13,844 nt of DNA from Clostridia bacterium (GCA_030595925.1 JAUVLC010000063.1:1-13844); one strand, 5' to 3'; numbered from the stretch's first letter, positions 6,141 to 12,887 are shown. Made by a program: numbers and translations. The notes: generated by a model not told the origin, from the sequence alone.

Positions 6141-6992
6141 TTACATGATATCTTTCCCAAACCGTATTTTCGCAATTGTATTAATTAGAACTTTAAAAGC
6201 CCTATAGAAGCTTAACGTTAACTCATAATAATTGCAATATAATTCTTTAAATTTATAGTCCCCAATATTTTCATTAAGATATTCAAGGTCTCTATAGTTA
6301 GCTTTTATCCTATACCAATAAAAAAATTCACATATTCCTATTTTGTTCGTTAATAGAAAATTGCTATGCAATTTTTTATCGACTATTTTTCTAAGATTTT
6401 TTATTTTCTTTTTTCTTTTAAATTCTTCTTGGCTATAATTCGCTAACTTTTTAATAATTTGCATATATCTTTCTTCATCATCAACATTTGTGTGTCTAAT
6501 ATTTGCTCCTGACTTGAATTTCCATTTTAAGATATCATAACAGGTATAAAGTTTATTAAATTTCCTCTGGCTAAACACCAGTTTCCCATCTTCAACATAT
6601 TTCTTAAACTCTTCAATTATCTTTCCATGAGAAGAGTTAAAAGATTCTTTATTACCCGTTATTAAGTATTTAAATATTAAACACATATTATACAATAAAT
6701 AATATGCCTTCACTGAAATCCAGGAAACGCACACAATCGCATATTCTGGACTATCTAAAATGGCATTATATTCTATTTCTAATCCTCGCAAAGTTAATTT
6801 TATTAGATTTAATTTCTTATCAATAAAGTTAGTATGGGAAATTTTACTTTTTATGTTTTTTGTGTAGTTTATTTTAAGATCATTCGCCATACCGTTAAGA
6901 TGCTCGACATAGTTTGCATGTGTAATAAAATCGGGGGGATTATTTTTAGCATATTCTTCGTCCATTTTCTTACAATCTGTGATAACTTTCAT
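6141..6992 (-). CDS. unknown helical protein, possibly HEPN-like
   Basis: A 283-residue, strongly basic and Lys/Asn/Tyr-rich protein with predicted all-helical content and no signal peptide. The region around residues 83-110 (AIVCVSWISVKAYYLLYN then CLIFKYLI) resembles the helix pair of HEPN-fold proteins, where an aromatic YY packs the core. A late block, FFYWYRIKANYRDLEYL, is another aromatic-rich helix. I do not find the canonical RNase motif Rx4-6H, so nuclease activity is not supported and the HEPN assignment is tentative. A weak AAGGA precedes the ATG at 6992. It lies between the rloAB module and the restriction-modification operon, so a defence role is a reasonable guess by context. 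Both flanks are MITEs of the same family, and AT content is extreme. Confidence 0.6.
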   Translation of the reverse strand: MKVITDCKKMDEEYAKNNPPDFITHANYVEHLNGMANDLKINYTKNIKSKISHTNFIDKKLNLIKLTLRGLEIEYNAILDSPEYAIVCVSWISVKAYYLLYNMCLIFKYLITGNKESFNSSHGKIIEEFKKYVEDGKLVFSQRKFNKLYTCYDILKWKFKSGANIRHTNVDDEERYMQIIKKLANYSQEEFKRKKKIKNLRKIVDKKLHSNFLLTNKIGICEFFYWYRIKANYRDLEYLNENIGDYKFKELYCNYYELTLSFYRAFKVLINTIAKIRFGKDIM

Positions 6993-7021
6993 TACTGCTT
7001 CCTTTTTTTAGGACGACTTGA

Positions 7022-7265
7022 GGGACATTGCTTAAAGTTTTAAAGTTATTGAAGTATCTGTTTTTCAAGCCCTTTTTCCCTACACAAAATCCTGCCTTTT
7101 TCTTTTGTTATACTTACCTGCTTGTCCGCCAATCCTTAAGGTGGATTGCCCCTGAACCAATCCCTAATAATTTTTCTAACTTCTCACCGGATTCTTTCAA
7201 ATATTTACTCGCCAAATACACTTCTCGTTCCTTTATCCATACTTTAAACCTTTAAGCAACATCCC
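7022..7265 (-). mobile_element. RAYT-derived MITE, family 1, copy D (best ends)
   Basis: A 244-bp element with the clearest ends: left GGGACATTGCTTAAAG plus TTTTAAAGT, right (complemented) GGGATGTTGCTTAAAG plus GTTTAAAGT, 22 of 25 positions identical. Its minus strand encodes REVYLASKYLKESGEKL followed by EKLLGIGSGAI, the RAYT helix-turn-helix tail, then a frame break. It carries the nested insert near 7118-7148, as in copy B. Its right end interrupts a radC reading frame. Confidence 0.8.
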
Positions 7266-7347
7266 GCATAATTAGCTTTTCTCTCGGTCTGTCATCTAAC
7301 GGCCACGCGATTATTCCAGATAATTTTTTACTTTTTGTTTTTGTCAT
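7252..7347 (-). pseudogene. radC: radC 5' fragment, cut by MITE copy D
   Basis: A 31-codon frame whose start codon overlaps the rloB stop in an ATGA junction, implying translational coupling. Residues 11-26 (GIIAWPLDDRPREKLI) match the characteristic RadC N-terminus, in which W-P-x-D-D-R-P-R-E-K-L precedes the helix-hairpin-helix and the JAB metalloprotease-like domain. After about 27 codons the frame enters the right end of the MITE (from 7265) and stops at a TAA inside its inverted repeat. No recognisable RadC continuation is seen on the other side of the element (below 7022), so the gene is truncated rather than simply interrupted. RadC-type genes are common companions in mobile and defence islands. 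The piece is too short to be functional. Confidence 0.7.
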
Positions 7348-7874
7348 ACACCCATAGCCTTTAAAATACTATTTAACTCATTAACCTGATTTCTTTTTTT
7401 ATTAAGCATTTCTTTAGAAAATAACCGTTCATACGATCGTTTATCTGTCTTTTTATCTGATGCTAAATACGTTGTTTCAAATATACTTTTGCATTGATCA
7501 CTATTATTGTTCCCGAGATTATCCAAAACAGACAAAAACAAACCCTCTATGCAAGGCGTTGATTTCAACATTTCTATTTTCGGCTTCCGTTTCATTCGAG
7601 AAAGTAACTTCTTGTCAGCTCTTAAAGGTATATCCGCATCAATCAAAACAAAACATTTATCATAACCTCTGTTTCCGCACAACCTGATAGCTTTTTCTAC
7701 GACATTTCGTGGAGATCCGCCGGACCCACATTCAACATTTACGGATATATCCATATCCCTCGTTATATATAATTCTTTTACATATCGCAGAAAGGCTTTT
7801 TCTGTTGAGCCTTCACCAACAATTAAAACTGTTTTCTTTGTACGTCTGGCTGGTCTTTTTCGCAAGGCTACCAT
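7344..7874 (-). CDS. rloB: RloB/AbiLii-like TOPRIM-fold protein
   Basis: A 176-residue protein with the TOPRIM-type metal site of the RloB family: VLIVGEGSTEKAF (Glu21, Glu25), then LIDAD (Asp79, Asp81), then the family block STPCIEGLFL with Glu110. RloB was named as a restriction-linked ORF in Campylobacter; in two-gene abortive systems (AbiL, and the comparable OLD-like and PARIS designs) such a nuclease-like partner is paired with an ATPase that acts as the sensor. The start is supported by AAAGGAG five bases before the ATG. Eleven bases separate it from rloA, so one operon is clear. The C-terminus is rather short and lysine-rich, but the active-site residues are all present. Its stop overlaps a radC start. 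Confidence 0.85.
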   Translation of the reverse strand: MVALRKRPARRTKKTVLIVGEGSTEKAFLRYVKELYITRDMDISVNVECGSGGSPRNVVEKAIRLCGNRGYDKCFVLIDADIPLRADKKLLSRMKRKPKIEMLKSTPCIEGLFLSVLDNLGNNNSDQCKSIFETTYLASDKKTDKRSYERLFSKEMLNKKRNQVNELNSILKAMGV

Positions 7875-7885
7875 TAGGACTCCTT

Positions 7886-9115
7886 TTAAATATTTGGTAC
7901 CGCACCGTAAGCACCAGCCATGTATTTAGCGTAAATATTATCGTCCCGACGTATGCCTTTTAATTCATCCAGCCTATACATTTCGCTTTTACACTCTTTA
8001 TTTTTTTCCACTAAAATCACCTGTTCTTTTTCTAAGTGACTTAAAATTTCAAGAGAATGAGTCGTAAATAAAAGTTGAGTGTTTTTCGGATTTGTCACCG
8101 GATTGCCAAACAATTCAATAATTCTTGGTAAAGTATGCGGATGTAAATCTATTTCCAACTCATCAATAATCGCGATTCCGCCTTGCTCTATCGCGGGCAG
8201 AAGAAAATGTAATAAAACAAACATGTTCTTTGTTCCGCTTGATTCAAAGGCAAAAGGAAGTTGATATTTTTTGCCGTTTATTAAATGGATACCATAAGGC
8301 AAATATATTTTTTTTGTTTCTCCTGTCGTAGCATTCTGAGCTTCTCCCTCTCTAATTCCGATGTCTTCTAATCCAAGATCAATATCTTTCAGAAAACGAA
8401 TTGCTTTTCCAAATAAGTTTTTATTTTTATTATACTCTTCAGCCGCTTGAAAAAGACCTTGCTCCTCCAAAGAAACTGTATCCCACGATTTCCCCATTCG
8501 ATTGACATTGCTAATAATCTTTCTCCAAAAAGCGGATATATCCGTAAGAAAATCATTTTTAATAGCGACAGATGCCGCTACAAGAGAAACATTTTTTCTC
8601 AGAATTTCTTTAACCACTTCTGTTTTTAAATTGATCCGTTGCGATATCTCAGACTTCTGAGTAGTCTCATTCCATATCCGTTTAAATAAGTAGTTAAAAT
8701 GATTTGTCTTTTTATCTTTTTTATACAATTCTTCCTTAATAACATGGGTCCGGCATAAATGAAGCAAGTACTTATAAGTTTCTCCCTTGTGTTCAAACAC
8801 TATTTCAAACTCAGAAGGTTTATCTTTATTCTCTGAAAAAGCAAAAGTATCCACAGGTATTTTTTCTTTTTCTCCCTCTAAGCCCACGAAAGAATTTCGA
8901 ACAAACCAACTCAAAAAAGCAAGAGCTTTTAAAGCATTAGTCTTTCCCGAAGCGTTAGGACCGATGACCGTTGTTATCTTACTTAAACGAACACCCGCCA
9001 GACTATCGGCAAACATATTACTCTGGGTTTCTTGTCCTCTCCGAATATCCTCAAAACTAATTGCTGACTCTTCGGAAAAAGAGCAAAAATTCTTAAAAGT
9101 AAATGAATGAATCAT
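7886..9115 (-). CDS. rloA: RloA/AbiLi-like ABC/SMC-type ATPase (AAA_21)
   Basis: A 409-residue ATPase of the overcoming-lysogenization-defect/RloA kind. Walker A GPNASGKT is at residues 52-59, an ABC-type signature (SSGTK) near 292-296, Walker B IAIIDELE at 314-321 followed by LHPHTLPRIIELF, and the switch histidine in TTHS at 351-354. The inserted middle region (about 130-280) is helical, as in SMC-like ATPases without a long coiled coil. In this class ATP hydrolysis and dimerisation are thought to hold the partner effector until phage infection is sensed; that role is family knowledge, not shown here. GGAG six bases before the ATG supports the start. Twenty-one bases upstream the leader is interrupted by an insertion sequence that separates it from its likely promoter at 10989-11017, so expression is doubtful. 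Confidence 0.85.
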   Translation of the reverse strand: MIHSFTFKNFCSFSEESAISFEDIRRGQETQSNMFADSLAGVRLSKITTVIGPNASGKTNALKALAFLSWFVRNSFVGLEGEKEKIPVDTFAFSENKDKPSEFEIVFEHKGETYKYLLHLCRTHVIKEELYKKDKKTNHFNYLFKRIWNETTQKSEISQRINLKTEVVKEILRKNVSLVAASVAIKNDFLTDISAFWRKIISNVNRMGKSWDTVSLEEQGLFQAAEEYNKNKNLFGKAIRFLKDIDLGLEDIGIREGEAQNATTGETKKIYLPYGIHLINGKKYQLPFAFESSGTKNMFVLLHFLLPAIEQGGIAIIDELEIDLHPHTLPRIIELFGNPVTNPKNTQLLFTTHSLEILSHLEKEQVILVEKNKECKSEMYRLDELKGIRRDDNIYAKYMAGAYGAVPNI

Positions 9116-9168
9116 TTTGTTCTCCTGTATTATTTGTAGGTATTGTCAAATACTTCTAGTCTAAAACC

Positions 9169-9206
9169 AACTAATATATATGTCTTTTAAGACGATATTA
9201 TTAGTT
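9169..9206. other. 38-bp imperfect palindrome in the left end of the IS
   Basis: Outer arms AACTAATA and TATTAGTT, then ATAT/ATAT, then GTCTT/AAGAC pair into a stem of about 16 bp with two single-base bulges and a minimal TT loop. It lies between the left terminal repeat and the transposase start, so it may block read-through transcription into the transposase or bind the transposase. This is inferred from symmetry alone. Confidence 0.5.
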
Positions 9207-9302
9207 CATATTTACTTGATTTTATTCTCTCCCCCATTTTTTACTTGAAATGTCATTAATATTTTTATTAAAATACTTCTAAAAGGAAAGGAATTTAAGC
9301 CA

Positions 9303-10718
9303 ATGAATAAAGTTCAACGTTTTGTTATCTGGATCTGTTCTAAATTCACACGCAATCAAATAGAATCTATCATTAAAGACCTTCAAGATGTTTTAGCTAA
9401 TCGCAATCCGGACATTAAACCAAAAGATGATTTTAAAGAAAAACATCCAAACTATCGTGACTTCTGCGTCGATCCTAAACCTCCTCTTATGTCTCCTAAA
9501 ACTACAAAAAAATTAAATTACAAAGAACTTATTGCTGCCTTTAAAAAAAAACTGGGAAAACAGTAAAACCTATTCAAACCAAAAACCCTCATAACAAAGT
9601 TCCTAAACATTCTATTTGCAAAACTTGTTCTGCTCCCGACAAATATCTCTATTTCAATGACGGTAAAAAACGTTCTCAAATTAAATGCAAAATATGCAAT
9701 ACTCTTTCTCAAGTTCATTATAGAGATAGAAATAAAACTAAATATTTTTGCCCTCATTGCAACCAGGCTCTATACCTTTGGAAATCTCGTAAGGATGTTT
9801 CCATATACAAATGCGGCTATGATAAATGTTCCATTTTTTTATCTAACAAAAACAAACTTAATCTCGCTGAAAAACTTCTATCCAAAATTAAATCTTCTCA
9901 GTTTAAGCTTAGATACCAATTCCGAGAATTTCATTTCTCTAATGAACAATTAGCTCTCTCCGCCCCTGAAAAAACTTCTTCCATATTCAATATCCGTAAC
10001 TCTCTTAATACCCTTTGCCTGGCTCTTTCCTTCCATATCTCTTTCGGCATCTCTGCCAGAAAAACCGCATTCATTTTAAAAAATGTTTTCTCTATCCCTG
10101 CTTCTTACCAAACTATCCTTAATTATGCTCAACAAGCAGCTTATTACTGCCATCAGTTTAATCTTCATTACAAAGGTGATATCAATGATTTCCAACCCGG
10201 TGATGAAACTTATATCAAAATCAACGGCAAACAAAATTACTTCATACCATATCGATTCAGCTTGCGATACTCTCGCTGCTACCATTGCCATGACTGAAGC
10301 TATCCGTACTGCTAAACCTGATCAGAATATTACTTTTATTACTGACGGCAATCCTTTTTATCCTTCCGGCATTCATTTTATTAATCAGTCCCTAGATAAA
10401 TCCCTCTCTCTAAAGAAAGTTATCGGACTTCAAAACCTCGATTCCGAATCCGAAAAATTCAGGCCTTTTAAACAACTTATCGAGCGTCTTAACCGTACTT
10501 ACAAATTTCACACCAGAGCTGCTAACGGTTTTAAATCTAAAAACGGTGCTGTTGCCCTCACCTCTCTCTTTGTTTCCTATTACAATTTTATCAGACCTCA
10601 TTTCTCTCTAAATTATTCCACCCCCATACCTCTTAAGGAACTGGAAGGAATAGATACCATTCAAGCTAAATGGTCCAAAATTCTAAACATGGCTTTTGCC
10701 TTGCCTACTGCTGCTTAA
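9303..10718 (+). pseudogene. DDE (rve/IS240-like) transposase, frameshifted and degenerate
   Basis: ORF1 (9303-9566) gives an 87-residue N-terminal piece. A run of nine A (9543-9551) allows a -1 shift into the second frame, which continues to about 10295 through two zinc-ribbon cysteine pairs (CKTC...CKIC and CPHC...CGYDKC), a helix-turn-helix region (FGISARKTAFIL) and GDETYIKINGK, which carries the first catalytic Asp. A second shift, near 10225-10250, is needed to enter the last frame (to 10718), which carries the second Asp (FITDGNPFY) and the catalytic Glu (QLIERLNRTYKFHTRAANGF). The A-run may be a natural programmed slip of the kind used by many IS. The second break falls where a strand of the RNase-H fold should be, so a short deletion is likely and the enzyme is probably dead. 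A weak AAAGGAAAGG lies upstream of the ATG at 9303. Confidence 0.8.
9543..9551 (+). other. A9 slippery run, candidate programmed frameshift
   Basis: Nine consecutive A, preceded by TTT, lie 15 bases before the ORF1 stop. A one-base slip joins ORF1 to the zinc-ribbon frame with no other change. Either ribosomal or transcriptional slippage would work; simple mutation by homopolymer error is the alternative. Confidence 0.5.
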
Positions 10719-10798
10719 CTTAGAGCATTTATTCCATTCTTTTTCCAACCTGTTTTTCACTCGAGGTCTGCCTAAACAACAAATTATTTCCAGAATCG

Positions 10799-10847
10799 AC
10801 AACCTTTTACCTTTCTGCCTATGCACGTTCGCTCGCAGACAGGTTGT
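10799..10847. repeat. nested inverted repeat after the transposase
   Basis: ACAACC (10799-10804) pairs with GGTTGT (10842-10847), and inside it CTGC pairs with GCAG, enclosing GCACGTTCGCTCG. A T-rich stretch follows on the plus strand, so it could act as a weak terminator for the transposase. It could equally be a small nested repeat, since it is more GC-rich than its surroundings. Confidence 0.4.
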
Positions 10848-10937
10848 GGATTTATTTTTTCTGTATTTATTTTTTCAAAGAACTTATATTTTTCTGTGTT
10901 TAGTAATTATTTCTTTTCATTTTTCTTCATACCTTTT

Positions 10938-10967
10938 TTGACACTACCTATTTGTAGTTGTCATAAT
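10938..10967 (+). promoter_or_regulatory. possible hybrid outward promoter at the IS right end
   Basis: The right terminal repeat supplies TTGACA (10938-10943); after 18 bp the flanking DNA supplies CATAAT (10962-10967), 5 of 6 consensus. It would fire rightwards, antisense across the displaced rloA promoter. The left end also offers an outward TTGACA, but no -10 lies at the right distance before rloA. Confidence 0.4.
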
Positions 10968-10988
10968 TTAAAACTTTTATACAACAGA

Positions 10989-11017
10989 ATAATACCATTT
11001 TAACAATATTTTGTCAA
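10989..11017 (-). promoter_or_regulatory. displaced promoter of the rloAB operon
   Basis: TTGACA (11012-11017), a 17-bp spacer and TATTAT (10989-10994) on the minus strand: 11 of 12 consensus bases. No minus-strand gene follows before the IS. With the IS removed, the predicted leader is about 50 nt and runs straight to the AGGAG box and ATG of rloA. Confidence 0.7.
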
Positions 11018-11211
11018 TAGTTATTTTTATCTCAATCGATTTCATCGTATTTCTTACATTGTATCTAAAGAATGATGATTCTTGCCTAATGAAAAAAAAT
11101 TATATTTATTTTGCCTTCTTGCAACAACAAAATAATCGATATTTGTGGAAATTTAATCGATTTTGACCTATTTTAGCGTAAAACTACTATGCACTCAATC
11201 TTATTATTATA
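11018..11211. other. intergenic, possible regulatory region
   Basis: No gene is seen. AATCGAT followed by A/T-rich bases occurs three times (the ATCGAT cores are at 11035-11040, 11135-11140 and 11156-11161), upstream of the displaced rloA promoter, and a perfect 6-bp stem AAGAAT/ATTCTT with a GATG loop lies at 11068-11083. These may be regulator sites, but ATCGAT is palindromic and the region is AT-rich, so chance is possible. Confidence 0.3.
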
Positions 11212-11219
11212 GGGACTTA

Positions 11220-11424
11220 GGAAACATTGCTTAAAGTTTTAAAGTTATTGAAGTATCTGTTTTTCAAGCCCTCTTTCCTTACACAAAATCCTTCCTTTTT
11301 CTTTTGTTATACTTATTGTTCCTAATCCAATCCCTAATAATTTTCCTAACTTCTCACCGGATTCTTTCAAATATTTACTTGCCAAATACACTTCTCGTTT
11401 CTTCTGTTAAAACTTTAATCCCCC
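11220..11424 (-). mobile_element. RAYT-derived MITE, family 1, copy E (right end decayed)
   Basis: The left end GGAAACATTGCTTAAAG is intact; the right end has shrunk to AAAACTTTAATCCCC. The interior closely follows copy A and lacks the nested insert of copies B and D. It ends 27 bp downstream of the stop of YIP1 copy 2. Confidence 0.7.
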
Positions 11425-11451
11425 ATTCCACAGCTTTTTAAAAGCATTAGA

Positions 11452-11979
11452 CTATCTTGCAAAACCACCCAAAACAGAAAACAATAAGATAAAGATTAAC
11501 GTTTGAACAATCCAACCAATCACACAAACCCCTACAGCGCGTAATGTGCTTTTATAATCAAGGGCTTGTCTGACTGCAATTATCATTGCCACCAGCATCC
11601 AAATTGCGGCGATTAGATAAACAATTTTTGCCAGTACAGGGATAATTCCCAGTATCCGAATCAACCCAGGAGCACTCGAAAAGCCAATAGTTCGCAATAA
11701 CTCACTGTGAGTTGCTTTGGTCTGTGGCTCCGGAAGTAATCTGGTACCAATAAAATAAGTGAGATATGCCCAAACATACCATCCAACAAGAGCTGCGATT
11801 GTTCCCATCAGAATTCCGCCAAGTCCTCCCATTGCAATACTTCCTACGCCAGCCGCCAGACTGGAGAGAACAACAACCCACATAGCTTGCCCTAATGCAC
11901 TCTTGTCAGCTTCAACTTCTTCATACAGATTAACATCCAGTTTAGCAGCACGAATAATACGGTTTTTAAAATCAGTCAT
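11452..11979 (-). CDS. YIP1-family integral membrane protein, copy 2
   Basis: A 175-residue paralogue of the gene at 1528-2055, with the same length, membrane-span layout and conserved polar loop (EPQTKATHSELLRTIGFSSAP). The differences are mostly conservative (I/V, L/F, S/A), with a few notable ones: Gly34 to Trp, Ser58 to Met and Gly115 to Val. This pattern suggests that both copies stay under selection for membrane function. The AAGGAGG ribosome binding site and about 120 bp upstream are duplicated with the gene, so the repeated unit is roughly 680 bp (1523-2205 and 11447-12128). Downstream sequences are unrelated: a family-2 element in one case, MITE copy E in the other. Confidence 0.8.
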   Translation of the reverse strand: MTDFKNRIIRAAKLDVNLYEEVEADKSALGQAMWVVVLSSLAAGVGSIAMGGLGGILMGTIAALVGWYVWAYLTYFIGTRLLPEPQTKATHSELLRTIGFSSAPGLIRILGIIPVLAKIVYLIAAIWMLVAMIIAVRQALDYKSTLRAVGVCVIGWIVQTLIFILLFSVLGGFAR

Positions 11980-12004
11980 TTTATCCTCCTTAAAATAATA
12001 TTTT

Positions 12005-12128
12005 TTTTACCCCTACTATTTCCTTTTAATTCTACTACCTCAACTACTAATATTTTTGGCTATCAGATTGATTAAATCTTTAAGCAATGTTATATCAATA
12101 GTTATTTAACTTTTTAACAACATCCCCC
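12005..12128 (-). repeat. half-copy of family-2 element upstream of YIP1 copy 2
   Basis: Matches 1388-1513 and 2088-2205, including ACCCCTACTATTTCC, GGCTATCAGATTGATTAA and the terminal TTAACAACATCCCC. As at 2088-2205, only the right half of the element remains, ending at the YIP1 ribosome binding site. Confidence 0.7.
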
Positions 12129-12172
12129 TCTTTTTTCTTAGATTTTTAATTTTTACTTCTAAAAAAATTTTT

Positions 12173-12403
12173 CTATTTTATGGTAAATATTTTTATAAGT
12201 CCGAATATTCCTCCAAGTATGAATACAAGACCAACGATCCAAATTATTACCATAAGAGTTTTATGATTAAATACTTTTAGTTTACCTTTATGATAAAGAG
12301 GATTTTTCATGAAAATTTTTTCAATTTTTAATCTCCCAAAGATAAGTAATGCTCCAAAAAATATTCCTACAAAATTTTCTATCAAAACTGAATTATATTC
12401 CAT
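12173..12403 (-). CDS. small two-span membrane protein, unknown
   Basis: A 76-residue protein with two hydrophobic segments: about residues 6-23 (VLIENFVGIFFGALLIFG) and 50-72 (TLMVIIWIVGLVFILGGIFG onward). They are separated by a basic loop (RLKIEKIFMKNPLYHKGKLK), which would place the loop in the cytoplasm. I do not recognise a family. No strong Shine-Dalgarno is visible before the ATG at 12403, but a repeat-borne promoter lies 70-100 bp upstream in the same orientation as at two other genes. AT content is very high. Alternative: an evolutionary leftover of a larger membrane protein, but the sense codons and the hydrophobic pattern look coherent. Confidence 0.5.
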   Translation of the reverse strand: MEYNSVLIENFVGIFFGALLIFGRLKIEKIFMKNPLYHKGKLKVFNHKTLMVIIWIVGLVFILGGIFGLIKIFTIK

Positions 12404-12422
12404 TGTCTTAAATGTTTTATCC

Positions 12423-12577
12423 TAACATTATAATTATCTGGTTACTCTGTTTTCACAAAACTACATTATATTAGTGTAGAAAAAAAAGGGGGGTAGTGTC
12501 AAGTTTTTTATTTTTTTCTCTTGCTCGACGATAAAAGATATGATATTTAATAGTTGTATAGTGGATACATAAATTGA
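12423..12577 (-). repeat. promoter-carrying dispersed repeat, copy 3
   Basis: Aligns with 569-720 across about 150 bp and with 5808-5886 over its gene-proximal half. On the minus strand it contains TTGACA (12497-12502), but the best -10 is TACACT (12473-12478) at an 18-bp spacing, weaker than in copy 2, and the spacer has a homopolymer C6/T8 tract. Confidence 0.7.
12473..12502 (-). promoter_or_regulatory. weak promoter for the 12173 gene
   Basis: TTGACA (12497-12502), an 18-bp spacer and TACACT (12473-12478) on the minus strand. The -35 is perfect and the -10 matches 4 of 6. It corresponds in position to the promoters in the other two copies of the repeat. Confidence 0.4.
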
Positions 12578-12887
12578 TAAAGGGGTTATTAAAATGGATT
12601 TTAAGTTAAAGTAGGAATTCAGTCAGGTCTTTATAATTAAAACCGATACTTTTTTTTCGACGGGCGTCATGCTCCAGAAGCAGACAAGTAGCCTGCGGAA
12701 AATCTCCGACGATAACGCAACCTAAAGGTTGCGGCTACCACAGAAAAATATTATTGTCGGAAAATGGATTCCCGATAAAAGATTTCGGGAATGACAAAGC
12801 CAAAAACGACAGTTATGACACAATTTGTTCGCAGGAATGACAAAAAAGAACAAGAAATACAGTTCGGCAACAGGCTTATATTTTACA
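12578..12887. other. repeat-rich intergenic region
   Basis: No gene is seen. It holds two clean hairpins: CGCAACC-TAAA-GGTTGCG (12716-12733) and ATTCCCGA...TCGGGAAT (12768-12792, 8-bp stem). GGAATGAC follows the second hairpin and recurs near 12834. Such GGGAATGAC hairpins and CAACCTAAAGGTTG units look like dispersed repeats of the genome rather than coding sequence. They lie downstream of the GAF-ANTAR stop and could also stabilise or end its transcript. Confidence 0.5.

Larger units (their letters stand above)
9137..10950 (+). mobile_element. insertion sequence with DDE transposase, inserted in the rloA leader
   Basis: An IS of about 1.81 kb. The left terminal repeat TAGGTATTGTCAAA (9137-9150) and the right one, complemented TAGGTAGTGTCAAA (10937-10950), match at 13 of 14 bases. 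The flanking TTTG at 9133-9136 and at 10951-10954 is a 4-bp direct repeat, consistent with target-site duplication. The transposase reads on the plus strand, opposite to the surrounding genes, and is degenerate. Removing the IS and one TTTG gives a continuous leader from a good promoter to the rloA ribosome binding site. Confidence 0.8.

Noticed and set aside
5951-6175. 74-residue minus-strand ORF over MITE copy C
   Set aside because: It overlaps the end of the 6141 gene in another frame and is the element's RAYT remnant. It is useful as evidence of origin but not as a gene.
9121-9150. Hybrid promoter formed by the left IS end driving rloA
   Set aside because: The terminal repeat does supply an outward TTGACA, but the 16-18 bp position holds the ribosome binding site region (AGGAGA), not a -10 box.
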